A stretch of DNA of 45,006 bases. It comes from an uncultured Clostridia bacterium (GTDB lineage: Bacteria; Bacillota; Clostridia; Oscillospirales; Oscillospiraceae). Of this stretch, positions 17,137 to 25,633 are shown in pieces. Within the stretch, counting starts at the first letter, position 1; every line of letters starts with the position of its first letter. Under the pieces are notes generated by a model. It was not told where the DNA came from. It did no database searches and worked only from the letters and a program-made list of their open reading frames with translations. The translations under genes were made by a program, and so were the position numbers. The stretch is from contig CAMZIY010000003.1 in the NCBI GenBank assembly GCA_947307365.1, forward strand, positions 1-45,006, written 5' to 3'.

Positions 17137-17934
17137 TTATCTTTTGATGATCCTTTCCTCCGTCTGCTTCAGCCTGCGGATCCGCTCTGCCGTAAAGGCC
17201 TCCACCTGCTTCCAGAGGGAGTGGAGCTGAGTTTTATGGGTGCAGAGTTTTTCCTTGCAGTTTGCACAGTGCAGATATGCGTTCGTCCGTTCGGAGAACC
17301 ATTCCGGATGCCGGTAAAAGGTGATCTCCCATCGAAGGAGCAGAACCAAAGACAGTGCAAACAGGCTCCAGCTGTAGGCGGCCCGGACAAAGAACAGGGG
17401 AGTGAACATCATGGCATAGTCCCAGTTGTAGATCCGGCAGGCGCTGCAGCATTTGTTCTTCAGGAACCAGGTCTGGAAAGGACAGAAGAAGAGGATGCAG
17501 ATCATATCGCATACCGCATAGGCGCAGCTGATCAGGATCATGATGCCCACGTCGAATACGCCTGTCATGTACAGCGCGCCGAAAACGCCGTTGAAGCAGA
17601 TCCAGAGCAGGGCCACCAGCATCGTGCCATGGTTGTCCTGCACGTCGATCTCCGTCTGCCCGGTCTTGATGTAATTCCGGGCGAACTGCTTCTGGCAGCC
17701 GGGACTTTCCAGTCTGGAGGGGAAGAACCGCAGGACCATCTCCGCCACATACACGACCCAGATCACGCCGAGAACAACCGGCAGCTTGTCCAGATGGACG
17801 GAGATGCGTTCATCGTTGGTGAAGCGGTAGGCGATATAGAAGGCGGCTGCGGCCAGGAAGAGAATGGAGCGGTATACCAGCTTGATATAGTGGAAGGTGC
17901 TGATGGCTGTGAGATGGATCTTTCGCTTCTTCAA
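17137..17934 (-). CDS. Multi-pass membrane protein of unknown function
   Basis: 265 residues starting at TTG 17934 (AGAAAGGAG 8 bases upstream). About five hydrophobic segments are visible, for example ILFLAAAAFYIAY, VVLGVIWVVYVAEMVL, MLVALLWICFNGVFG, IMILISCAYAVCDMICILFF and LFALSLVLLL. Cysteine pairs (KCCSAC, HCANCKEKLC) suggest metal binding or disulfides on soluble parts, and the C-terminus is a charged helix. I do not recognise the family. Confidence 0.72.
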   Translation of the reverse strand: MKKRKIHLTAISTFHYIKLVYRSILFLAAAAFYIAYRFTNDERISVHLDKLPVVLGVIWVVYVAEMVLRFFPSRLESPGCQKQFARNYIKTGQTEIDVQDNHGTMLVALLWICFNGVFGALYMTGVFDVGIMILISCAYAVCDMICILFFCPFQTWFLKNKCCSACRIYNWDYAMMFTPLFFVRAAYSWSLFALSLVLLLRWEITFYRHPEWFSERTNAYLHCANCKEKLCTHKTQLHSLWKQVEAFTAERIRRLKQTEERIIKR

Positions 17935-18246
17935 GGGAAAGACTCCTTTCTGATCGCCAAATGTTGACGGGAGATCATCCTGCCTTCCGGCGATCCAAAT
18001 CGAACAAGGTCATTATATCGGCAAAATATGAACAAATCTATGTGCAAAACGGAAAAAACGACCGCCGCCGGGTCTCCCGATTCATTCGTTCAATGCCTAT
18101 GCTTGTCCGGATCCGCGCCCAGTTCTGCACGATCGATGATCCGATGGCAATCTTCGACAGCATGACCGATCAATCGATCGTGTTTCCGGTATGGCATATT
18201 GCTGCGGCGTAATGACCGGTTCCCTTACTTCCGTTTTCCGTGATGT
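17935..18246. other. Intergenic region, 312 bases
   Basis: No convincing gene. A TATAAT on the minus strand near 18010-18018 could serve the membrane protein, but no good -35 is seen. The only clear structure is the inverted repeat at 18128-18182. Confidence 0.5.
18128..18182. repeat. Long inverted repeat in intergenic DNA
   Basis: CACGATCGATGATC (18128-18141) pairs with GATCAATCGATCGTG (18168-18182), 14 bp with one bulged base and a loop of 26. There is no T-tract, so it is not a standard terminator. Confidence 0.6.
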
Positions 18247-18996
18247 TCAATCCTCCAGAACGATCACGTTGATCTTCCCGCTGAGCACGGTACAGGCGTC
18301 CAGCGCGATGATTCCAGGCGCGACATAGGGGGAATAGTCCGCATCGGGGCCGAATTCTGCGCCCCGTTTTTCATACTTCGCGTGACCATAAGAGGTATGC
18401 CAGTGCCCGCACACAATCGTTTTTCCTCCCGGGCAGGTCTGAACGGCATCCATGCCGTTGATCCAGTGCGCCCGTTTCCATTCGAAATCGTCTGCATCCC
18501 GCCATTCTGAATAGTAGGTGAACCCGGTGCCGCCATCCGCAATGCACGGAATCCACCCATGAACGAAAATATAGTGTTCCGTTTCATGGTAATCCGGCAT
18601 TGACGGGATGATTTGAGAGTAATAGGGGGTCTTTCTGGCCGCGAGTGAAAACGCAAAGTTCTGCATTTTTGCCATATCACGGGTAAATCCGGTCAGCTGC
18701 AGAGCGGTATCGTATGTTCCGTTATGGATATGATGATCATATGGAAGACCATGATCCTCGGTCACCAGTTGCTGAAACAGATCCTCGTGGTTTCCCTTGA
18801 TCAGCATCAGCTTTCCCGTTTCCATTTGCTGCAGGATGAATTCCTGCAGCTCCTTTGCCTCATTGCCGCGGTCAAACAGGTCGCCGAGTATCACAAGCCT
18901 GCTCTCACCCTTGTCGCTGAAATACCCGGCCTGTTCCAGCGATTCCCGGAATATCGAATAAAACCCATGAATATCCGCAGCCACGTAATACTTCAT
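18247..18996 (-). CDS. Calcineurin-like metallophosphoesterase
   Basis: 249 residues. Metal-binding motifs of the family are visible: ADIHG near the N-terminus, GDLFDRG, GNHE, and GHWHTSYG near the C-terminus. This fits Ser/Thr phosphatase-like or nucleotide phosphoesterases of the PrpA/ApaH type. The ATG at 18996 is chosen because AGAGGAG lies 7 bases upstream, though an in-frame TTG lies six codons earlier. It begins 14 bases after the PolC-like gene and probably ends that operon. Substrate not determinable. Confidence 0.85.
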   Translation of the reverse strand: MKYYVAADIHGFYSIFRESLEQAGYFSDKGESRLVILGDLFDRGNEAKELQEFILQQMETGKLMLIKGNHEDLFQQLVTEDHGLPYDHHIHNGTYDTALQLTGFTRDMAKMQNFAFSLAARKTPYYSQIIPSMPDYHETEHYIFVHGWIPCIADGGTGFTYYSEWRDADDFEWKRAHWINGMDAVQTCPGGKTIVCGHWHTSYGHAKYEKRGAEFGPDADYSPYVAPGIIALDACTVLSGKINVIVLED

Positions 18997-19010
18997 TGCT
19001 CGCTCCTCTT

Positions 19011-21311
19011 TCAACGTCCGTTTTTTCCCGCCGTTTGTGCTGCAATTACCGCGGCATATCGGTTGGGGTCATGCACATTGTACCAAATGCATTGATAGAG
19101 GTTCCTGGCCTTGGAAATGACCGATCCGCCAAACGGAAGATATTCCGCACGGCGCAGCGCATCCGGATACCATGCAGGCACATCGTGCGCGCACAATTTT
19201 TCCTCCAGATCTTCCCCGGATCCCAGCCGCTTGAAAGCGCCTTTTCTTGCGGCTTCCATCAGCAAATATGCGCTTTTTTCGTCAATGCCACCGGCTGAAA
19301 GCGTCCGCATCACGTCCTCCCGATAAACGATGAGCTCTTCGAGCTTGACCGTTTCTCGTGCCAGAAGCGTCAGCATCAGCTTCATCCAGGCCTCCGGACT
19401 CCGCGCCAGGCCGTAAGCCCTCACAAACGCTCCAAAATGATCGGGGCGTACGGCTGCCATCACGCTGCACAAGCGTTCAGGCTCCTCCAAAGGCAGTTTC
19501 CCGTATACCGAAATGTCGCCGGATGCCAGTAGCCGGAATATTTCCCCGTCGTCCAGCGGGATCGTTTCCGGGTCTTGCCCCGTTGCGATGTGCAAGTCCT
19601 GCAGCAATGCCGGAATCGGATCTTCCCGAATGTGCACGGCAGGGACAATGCCTGCCAGTTCGTACCACGGAAAATGCGTCAGAGGGACCGTGCTGCCGTC
19701 TGCCGTTTCCGCTTCCGCGGGACACAGATCTTCCAGGCAATCCGCGCTTTGAGGGAGCACGATATATGCGCCGGACGCACGCTTCGTTTTCCGCTTTGCG
19801 CTCACACAGGCGCCTGCAGCCCGCGACAGAGCCTCAGGGTCGAGCCGGATCCTGTTTTTTGAACAATAGGACTCTGCAAGGGATCTCGCTTCCGCCTGTG
19901 AAACGATATCGATCTCACAACCTTGAAAAACCTTATCTGCGTCATAGTGTTCGCGCAGCGCATGTTCCGCTTCCAGAACGGACGGCATGGAAAGTCCCAG
20001 TACGATGTATGGAAGCTTTTCCCGCCCCGGGATCCCGCAGTAGCTCTCCGCCGCAAGGCCGAAGCCGTCCCGTTCCAGCTCCGAGCCGCAGACGGGGCAC
20101 CGTTTAGGATGCAGATCCGCCCCGCAGGCTGCCTTTCCATCGGCAAATTCCGTATACCTGCATTTTGCGCAGCGATAGTGCGGCGGGAGCGGATTGACAT
20201 CGCTGATCCCGGCAAAATACGCAATCAGCGACGAGCCCACGCCGCTGTGAAGCGAGACCGGTCCCTTTACGGAATCGGTTACCGTCATGGCTGCAATGTA
20301 ATACGGATCATAACCATGTTCAAGCGCCATAGTGAATTCTTTTTCTGTCCGCTGCGTGATTTGCGGAAGAGGATCGGCGCCGTAAAGCGCATGCATGCGG
20401 CTGAAAACCCGCTCCTTCAGCTGCTGAAGGCTGCCTTTGTCTTCCGGGAAAAAGTGCAGGGGCTCCAATGCATCGGCGCATCGGGCGACGGCGCAAGGGC
20501 AGTCAATGACAACCCGGCGTGCTGTTTCGTCACCAAGGTAGGCGAATTCATCAAGCATCTCGTTCGTGCTTCGAAAATACGATGCGTTCCGGTCGTCAAA
20601 CTCAGGATACCCTGCGGCAGAACGAAGGATCTTACGGCTCAGACCGTCTTCCGCCCGTTGATAGTACACATTTCCGGTGGCACAGACCGGCACGCCGATC
20701 CTTTCGCCGAGGGAAACGATGCGGCGATTGAATGCCTGCAGATCTGCGGTCTCATGGGCGAGGCCTTCGGCGATCAGCCCGGTGCAGCAGGCGAGCGGCT
20801 GGATCTCAAAATAGTCGTAGAAATGCCGCATCGGAAAGAACGAGTTCTCTTCACGCCCTTCCGCGACGGCACGAAAGACCTCGCCTTCCGCGCCGCCGGA
20901 TCCGATGATAAGCTCATCGCGAAAGGGGAGGATCTCGCTCTTGGCGATCACGGGATCCCTCCGGAAGTGCTTCGTATTGGCCAGCGAGATCAGGCGGTAG
21001 AGGTCTTTGAGCCCCTCCCGGGTTCTTGCGATCAGGACGATCTGATAGATCCGCTCCCGATCGGCGTCGATCGGATCGACATCATTGGCAAAGCCAATCT
21101 CGCAGCCATAAAGGATCTTTACACTGTGGCTGATCCCGGCACGGTACGCTTCCGGAAACGCCTGCACGCTCCAAAGGTCTGTGACGGCGAACGCCTGCAT
21201 CCCCCATTCTGCAGCCTGAGCTGCAATGGATCGCGGATCGCACAGCCCGTCCATCGCAGTCATTTTTGTGTGCAGATGAAGCTCCACACGTTGCTTTTCC
21301 TGTTCGATCAT
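19011..21311 (-). CDS. Degenerate PolC-like protein, predicted catalytically inactive
   Basis: 766 residues (PolC is about 1400). It follows PolC order: PHP domain (HLHTK 12-16), the STNEMLDEFAYLG and YGADPLPQ stretches, HSGVGSSLIAYFAGISDVNPLPPHY (355-379), zinc cysteines CAKC (381-384) and CPVC (405-408), then DVPAWYPDALRRAEYLPF near 710. The proofreading exonuclease and N-terminal OB region are absent. PolC's PDIDLNF is replaced by PYIVLGL (434-440) and the LKLDILG region by PAVHIRE, so all three palm aspartates appear lost. In the PHP domain ITDH became VTDL and NVHY became NVYY. The ATG at 21311 has GGAGG 7 bases upstream. A structural or clamp/DNA-binding role is conceivable; function unknown. 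Confidence 0.8.
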   Translation of the reverse strand: MIEQEKQRVELHLHTKMTAMDGLCDPRSIAAQAAEWGMQAFAVTDLWSVQAFPEAYRAGISHSVKILYGCEIGFANDVDPIDADRERIYQIVLIARTREGLKDLYRLISLANTKHFRRDPVIAKSEILPFRDELIIGSGGAEGEVFRAVAEGREENSFFPMRHFYDYFEIQPLACCTGLIAEGLAHETADLQAFNRRIVSLGERIGVPVCATGNVYYQRAEDGLSRKILRSAAGYPEFDDRNASYFRSTNEMLDEFAYLGDETARRVVIDCPCAVARCADALEPLHFFPEDKGSLQQLKERVFSRMHALYGADPLPQITQRTEKEFTMALEHGYDPYYIAAMTVTDSVKGPVSLHSGVGSSLIAYFAGISDVNPLPPHYRCAKCRYTEFADGKAACGADLHPKRCPVCGSELERDGFGLAAESYCGIPGREKLPYIVLGLSMPSVLEAEHALREHYDADKVFQGCEIDIVSQAEARSLAESYCSKNRIRLDPEALSRAAGACVSAKRKTKRASGAYIVLPQSADCLEDLCPAEAETADGSTVPLTHFPWYELAGIVPAVHIREDPIPALLQDLHIATGQDPETIPLDDGEIFRLLASGDISVYGKLPLEEPERLCSVMAAVRPDHFGAFVRAYGLARSPEAWMKLMLTLLARETVKLEELIVYREDVMRTLSAGGIDEKSAYLLMEAARKGAFKRLGSGEDLEEKLCAHDVPAWYPDALRRAEYLPFGGSVISKARNLYQCIWYNVHDPNRYAAVIAAQTAGKNGR

Positions 21312-21365
21312 CTGGTAACCTCCAAAAGTATGCACGCATCATCGTGCTTCTCAGATCGGAATACT

Positions 21366-22193
21366 TCAAGCTTCACTATTTCCGCCCCATGACCTCCATG
21401 CGCGTGATCTGCTCACTTCCTGCAGGATAAATCTGCCGTCGAATCCGGGGATGAACGCCAGATTCAGCAATCCCAGGACGGCATTTGCAGTCGCCGCGCT
21501 GAAAAACACGGACGGAAAGCGCGAATAACAGCAAATAAGGAGAAAGCAGCCCGCGAGGAGAAAATTGCTCTCGATTCCTGCAGCCAGGACTTGCACTCTC
21601 TTTGTGCATGAGGTGATCCGGTCCAGATCGATCCGCGTATACGCGCCGAAAAAGACATAGAATCTGACCATGATACCGACTTCCGAGACCTTTGCTCCCA
21701 GCACAAAACCTGCACATGCGTGCGAAATCTCGTGGATCAGCACGCCGAGCAGCACGCCCAGCAAATAGGCAAACGTGGAAAATGCGGCATAACCATGCGG
21801 CGTATGATACAGAAAGGACCAGATACCGCATGCCAGCATCGGCGCCCAGAGCACCTGCAGGCAGCGGTTGAACGCTTTCGCAATGATCTTCAGCAGCGGG
21901 CAGAGAACGGGAAACCAGAGTCCGCAGTAAGCCGTTCCCCTGCCGCAGCGTATCAGTCTTCCCGTTCGCAAAAGCTCGTGCGCTTCCAGCTCGGACAGCA
22001 ACCTTTGTACTTCCCGTTCGGAAAATGCCGGGTCGATCCCATAAGGATCCGTTCTGCCGTTCAGTTTTTTCAGGAAGCGCGCGACAGAGCTGTTCATCAA
22101 ATACAGCATCCCGCTCGTTTCGTCTTCGACCACGTATATGTCAGGACCGCATCTGGAAAACTCGAGCCACGGATCCAGCATGGGGTATTTCAT
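21366..22193 (-). CDS. PqqD-like / M50 membrane zinc protease
   Basis: 275 residues. Residues about 10-75 resemble the PqqD peptide-binding fold (DIYVVEDETSGMLYLMNSSVARFLKKL). The rest has several hydrophobic segments with HEISH (an HExxH zinc site) in VLIHEISHACAGFVLGAKV, and a second-site stretch near IPGFDGRFIL where M50 proteases carry an Asp. This combination occurs in RiPP maturation and export and in site-2-protease signalling. It lies 18 bases downstream of the sigma gene and 54 upstream of the PolC-like gene. Regulated proteolysis linked to the sigma factor is an inference. Confidence 0.75.
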   Translation of the reverse strand: MKYPMLDPWLEFSRCGPDIYVVEDETSGMLYLMNSSVARFLKKLNGRTDPYGIDPAFSEREVQRLLSELEAHELLRTGRLIRCGRGTAYCGLWFPVLCPLLKIIAKAFNRCLQVLWAPMLACGIWSFLYHTPHGYAAFSTFAYLLGVLLGVLIHEISHACAGFVLGAKVSEVGIMVRFYVFFGAYTRIDLDRITSCTKRVQVLAAGIESNFLLAGCFLLICCYSRFPSVFFSAATANAVLGLLNLAFIPGFDGRFILQEVSRSRAWRSWGGNSEA

Positions 22194-22211
22194 ATGCCCA
22201 CAACCTCAATC

Positions 22212-23141
22212 TCAGATATAATCAACCAAAAGTCCGGACCGGGAGGGATGCCGGAGCTTGCGAAGGGCTTTCGCCTCAATCTGCCGGATCCTTTCACGTG
22301 TCACATGGAACTCGGCGCCGACCTCTTCGAGCGTCCGCGTTCTTCCGTCTTCCAGTCCGTAACGCAGTTCTATCACTCGGCGCTCGCGATCCGTGAGGGT
22401 GAGAAGCACCTTATGAAGATCGCGCTCCAATGCCGACGAGTCGGCTGCTTCCGCCGGATCCAGGGCATCTATGTCAGGAATAAAGTCGGAAATCCGCGAA
22501 TCACCATCTTCGCCGACCGGAGTGTCCAAAGAAACCGTGTCGCTGTTGATACGAAGAACGTATTCGATCTTTTCGAGAGGCCAGCAAAGATATTCGGCGA
22601 TTTCCTCGACGGTCGGTTCCCGCCCATATTGAAGTGTGAGGTCACGGTAAACAGCCCGAACCTTGTTGATCGTCTCTGTCATGTGAACCGGAAGGCGGAT
22701 CAGCAGGACCTGATCCGCAATCGCTCTTGTGATCGCCTGCTTGATCCACCAGGTCGCATAGGTAGAAAACTTGAAGCCAAGGTCAGAATTATATTTCTCA
22801 ACCGCCTTGATCAGACCAATGTTTCCTTCCTGAATCAGGTCAACCAGCGGCATCCCCCGATTGCTGTACCGTTTCGCAATGGAAACGACGAGACGCAGGT
22901 TCGCTTCGATCATGGCCTGTCTGGCAAGCGCGTCTCCATGCGCGGCTTTGCGGCCGATGACTTCCTCCTCCTGAGCAGAAAGCAGATCAAACGTCCCGGT
23001 TTCTTTCAAATATACACCCAACGTGTCGACCAACTCAAGCTGATCTATTGTTTCTTCCGCGTCGGTCAGTTCTTCCTCTGTGATTTCTTCTACAGAGCCG
23101 AGGTCCTCTTTATCGGGAGTCTTTTCAATGAATTCTGCCAT
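22212..23141 (-). CDS. RpoD-like sigma-70 factor
   Basis: 309 residues starting at ATG 23141 after AAGGAG. All core regions are visible: region 1.2 ([13 protein letters not shown]), region 2 with [13 protein letters not shown] and [20 protein letters not shown], region 3, and region 4 with [33 protein letters not shown]. The long 1.1 domain of a housekeeping RpoD is missing and the N-terminus is short and acidic. It is probably an additional primary-like sigma factor, since the genomic context is not that of dnaG-rpoD. Its neighbours are the Lon-like and protease genes. Confidence 0.9.
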   Translation of the reverse strand: MAEFIEKTPDKEDLGSVEEITEEELTDAEETIDQLELVDTLGVYLKETGTFDLLSAQEEEVIGRKAAHGDALARQAMIEANLRLVVSIAKRYSNRGMPLVDLIQEGNIGLIKAVEKYNSDLGFKFSTYATWWIKQAITRAIADQVLLIRLPVHMTETINKVRAVYRDLTLQYGREPTVEEIAEYLCWPLEKIEYVLRINSDTVSLDTPVGEDGDSRISDFIPDIDALDPAEAADSSALERDLHKVLLTLTDRERRVIELRYGLEDGRTRTLEEVGAEFHVTRERIRQIEAKALRKLRHPSRSGLLVDYI

Positions 23142-23157
23142 AGAAACTCCTTTCGCG

Positions 23158-23185
23158 GTATGATTCTTCTGTTGCGGACGGTCAA
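23158..23185 (-). promoter_or_regulatory. Possible promoter of the RpoD-like gene
   Basis: Minus strand: TTGACC (23180-23185), 16-base spacer, TCATAC (23158-23163), just upstream of the RBS. Weak -10, tentative. Confidence 0.35.
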
Positions 23186-23226
23186 AATGCGTGGAAAGCC
23201 CACCCTGCAAACGCGCGCTCCGTTCC

Positions 23227-25263
23227 TTATCTGCTGACCGCCAGAGCGACCAGGTCCCGCGCATGGTATGCCTCGATCACCTGCAGATTCCCGCAAAGGG
23301 AGGCGCCCTGTTTCGCGATCATCTCGCTGACGCCGACAGGGGAATAGAGGGTCTGGATCCCGGAATCCGGCAAAGCCTTCAGCAACGGCACGATATTCGC
23401 TTCGTCAAAATAAAGATTGCCGTTCAGATCGACGCCGCCGATGAAGGCGGTGTCCATCGGCTGCAGATCCATATGGCAGAGCAGACCGCAGATAGCTGCG
23501 TAGGCGGCGCAGCCGACGCAGTTGCGCGCGCTGTCCGGCAAACGATCCGGAATAAATACCGAGATATCCAGTTTTGAAAAATCCTCTTTCACCGTGCTGC
23601 GGATGGATTCATAGGCAACCCGGATGTATTCCCTGTGGAGCTCCGCCACCGGCCCAAGCACACGGAACTCGCCGTTTCCGGGGGCTGACTGCGCCTCCAC
23701 AAGGAGCGGATACGCTGCTCCGCCGTGGAAGAAAAAGGAATTGACTTCTCCGGGATGCACCGCAAAGTACCGTTTTACCGCTTTTCCCGGGCCGAGCAGC
23801 TTCGTCAGCTCTGCCTTATCATAGGTGTGGGTATAGTCTTCACCCTTCTCATCCAGATAGGCTTCCGTAACCGCGGCCAGGCGCTCCGCATACTGCTCCA
23901 GATCCCGTACGCCCGGCTCGACGGTGTATTCCAGCGTCAGCGTTTCCAGAGCATCCTCCGTAAGCGACATCTGGTCCGGCCTCATATGGAAGCGACCGGC
24001 CACATCAGGGACGACATGGCGTTTCCAGATCTCCGCTTTTTCCCTGGCGTTATATGCCGGCAGATCGATCCGGCAGAAGCGGTCGCGGATCGGCGCGGGG
24101 ATGCAGTCAATGCTGTTGCAGGTCGCGATCGCAAAAAGCTGATCCACCGGAAGAAGCGCTTCCAGGAAGTTTTCCCGGAATCCCTGCTTGTCAAGCAGAG
24201 AGAGCAACGCGTTTGCCGCTCTACTTTCCCCGTTTTGGCCCGCACAGAACGCCTTGTCAAGTTCGTTGATCAACAATACGCCCGCGGCGCTTCTCTCATC
24301 GAACATCCTGCTCAGAATATCGCCGGGGCGTGCATTCTTATAGATCCTCGAGCTTCCGGAGATGGGCTCGACCTCCCGCCCGATCACCGACATATCCAAC
24401 AAAATTACAGGCAGGCCGATCAATTCGGCGAACGCTTTGGCAACGCAGGTTTTACCCGATCCCGCAGGGCCGGTCAGCAGGATCCCCCAGCGGGGAAAGG
24501 TTCCCGTCCGGCGGATATGCGTGAGGGTTTCCAGAATGCGAGTCTTGACTTCTTCCATTCCGAACAGCATGCGGTCCAGCCTGCTGCGGGCCTCCCCGGC
24601 GTCAGGGACCCGGATCCTTCTGGGAGACCAGTCGATATTGAGCAAGTATCTGAGCGCCATGTACGCATGATCGCGGGCATGGGAAGATCCGCTTCTTGCA
24701 ATGTTCAGATTCCTCTGCGCCGTATTGGAAAGCCATTCCGGAAAGGTGTGTCTGCAAACTGTGAAGTAGGCCTCCAGATCCGGCTGGTAATACAGATCCG
24801 TCGAGGCGTCGGTTCGCTGATCCGTTCGATCGAGGTCCCAGGCCAACAGCCTGTCGATGCATGCGCGCAGCCCATCAGACGTCATTTTTCGTTTGATCAT
24901 TGCAAAGCTATCCGTATCCTCAAGCTCCACAGAGGTCACGGCATAGAGATTTTCTTTCTGCAGCGCCGTGCCGGTGATGACCGCGTCAAGCCCCTCCCGG
25001 GCCAGATACTCCAGAAGCGGAACGAGCCTGTTGCTGATTTTGCCGCGTTCCTTGCAGTACGGCAGACGCAGTCTGGCAGGCTCCTTGGGAGCAAAACAGG
25101 GAAATGCCTTTTCGTCGATAAGAAACGTTCCCTGAAGCTTCTGAGGAAGCACAGGGCCTTCTCTCTGCATACGCAGGCAAAACAGCGGACGCATTTTGAC
25201 ACTTTCATTCTTCTGTTTCATCGCGTTCCCCCTTTTCGCATCGTTCCTCCGGTTTGTTGCCAT
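23227..25263 (-). CDS. Lon-like AAA+ protein with altered protease domain
   Basis: 678 residues from ATG 25263 (AGGAGG 4 bases upstream); ATG 25221 with AGGGGG is the alternative. The N-terminal 220 residues are unrecognised. The AAA+ module is clearly of Lon type: [14 protein letters not shown], Walker A GPAGSGKT (265-272), [32 protein letters not shown]. Walker B reads LLINELDK (330-337), Asn in place of Asp. The C-terminal domain (about 500-678) aligns to the Lon protease, but the PSAG serine position reads NCVG (Cys582) and the GGLKEK lysine position reads ANIVP (Ile). Proteolysis by the Ser-Lys dyad is therefore unlikely; an unfoldase or DNA-linked role is possible. Confidence 0.8.
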   Translation of the reverse strand: MATNRRNDAKRGNAMKQKNESVKMRPLFCLRMQREGPVLPQKLQGTFLIDEKAFPCFAPKEPARLRLPYCKERGKISNRLVPLLEYLAREGLDAVITGTALQKENLYAVTSVELEDTDSFAMIKRKMTSDGLRACIDRLLAWDLDRTDQRTDASTDLYYQPDLEAYFTVCRHTFPEWLSNTAQRNLNIARSGSSHARDHAYMALRYLLNIDWSPRRIRVPDAGEARSRLDRMLFGMEEVKTRILETLTHIRRTGTFPRWGILLTGPAGSGKTCVAKAFAELIGLPVILLDMSVIGREVEPISGSSRIYKNARPGDILSRMFDERSAAGVLLINELDKAFCAGQNGESRAANALLSLLDKQGFRENFLEALLPVDQLFAIATCNSIDCIPAPIRDRFCRIDLPAYNAREKAEIWKRHVVPDVAGRFHMRPDQMSLTEDALETLTLEYTVEPGVRDLEQYAERLAAVTEAYLDEKGEDYTHTYDKAELTKLLGPGKAVKRYFAVHPGEVNSFFFHGGAAYPLLVEAQSAPGNGEFRVLGPVAELHREYIRVAYESIRSTVKEDFSKLDISVFIPDRLPDSARNCVGCAAYAAICGLLCHMDLQPMDTAFIGGVDLNGNLYFDEANIVPLLKALPDSGIQTLYSPVGVSEMIAKQGASLCGNLQVIEAYHARDLVALAVSR

Positions 25264-25633
25264 ACTTCCTCCTGTTGCGCGCAGCATACAACGGAATAAT
25301 AGGAGGCGTTTTTCATTTTTCCGCGCTTTTTTGGAAAATTTCCGCAGAAAACGCAGTTGGCATAAAAAACGGCTGATTGTACCGCGGGCAGGGGACGGCG
25401 ATCGCATGAAAGAAGAATCGCAAAAGATCCGACCGGTCTTCCCGGCAATTACCATTCCTTGCCTCTGATCAACCGTCAGAAATCCGCGAGCGCCGGCATA
25501 CGGCGGGAAATTCTTACCGGTTTCCCGGATTGAAATCGATCGTGCCGTATGATAAACTACCAGATATTTTGCGGGTATGTGTCTGCGCAGGCATGCATAG
25601 GAAACACGTTTTGCGAAAGGAGGAGAATACCCG
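25264..25633. other. Divergent intergenic region, Lon-like gene / second sigma gene
   Basis: About 370 bases between divergent genes. It holds a candidate promoter for the plus-strand sigma gene (25530-25558); no clear promoter for the Lon-like gene could be picked out. The middle is AT-rich (25313-25375) with runs of A and T in an otherwise GC-rich locus. Confidence 0.5.
25530..25558 (+). promoter_or_regulatory. Candidate promoter of the second sigma gene
   Basis: TTGAAA (25530-25535), 17-base spacer, TAAACT (25553-25558), about 75 bases before the start codon. Confidence 0.5.

Noticed and set aside
19923..21392. 489-codon plus-strand frame
   Set aside because: Antisense to the PolC-like gene, which has clear homology; no ribosome-binding site and no recognisable domain.
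23725..25299. 524-codon plus-strand frame
   Set aside because: Antisense to the Lon-like gene; composition typical of shadows.
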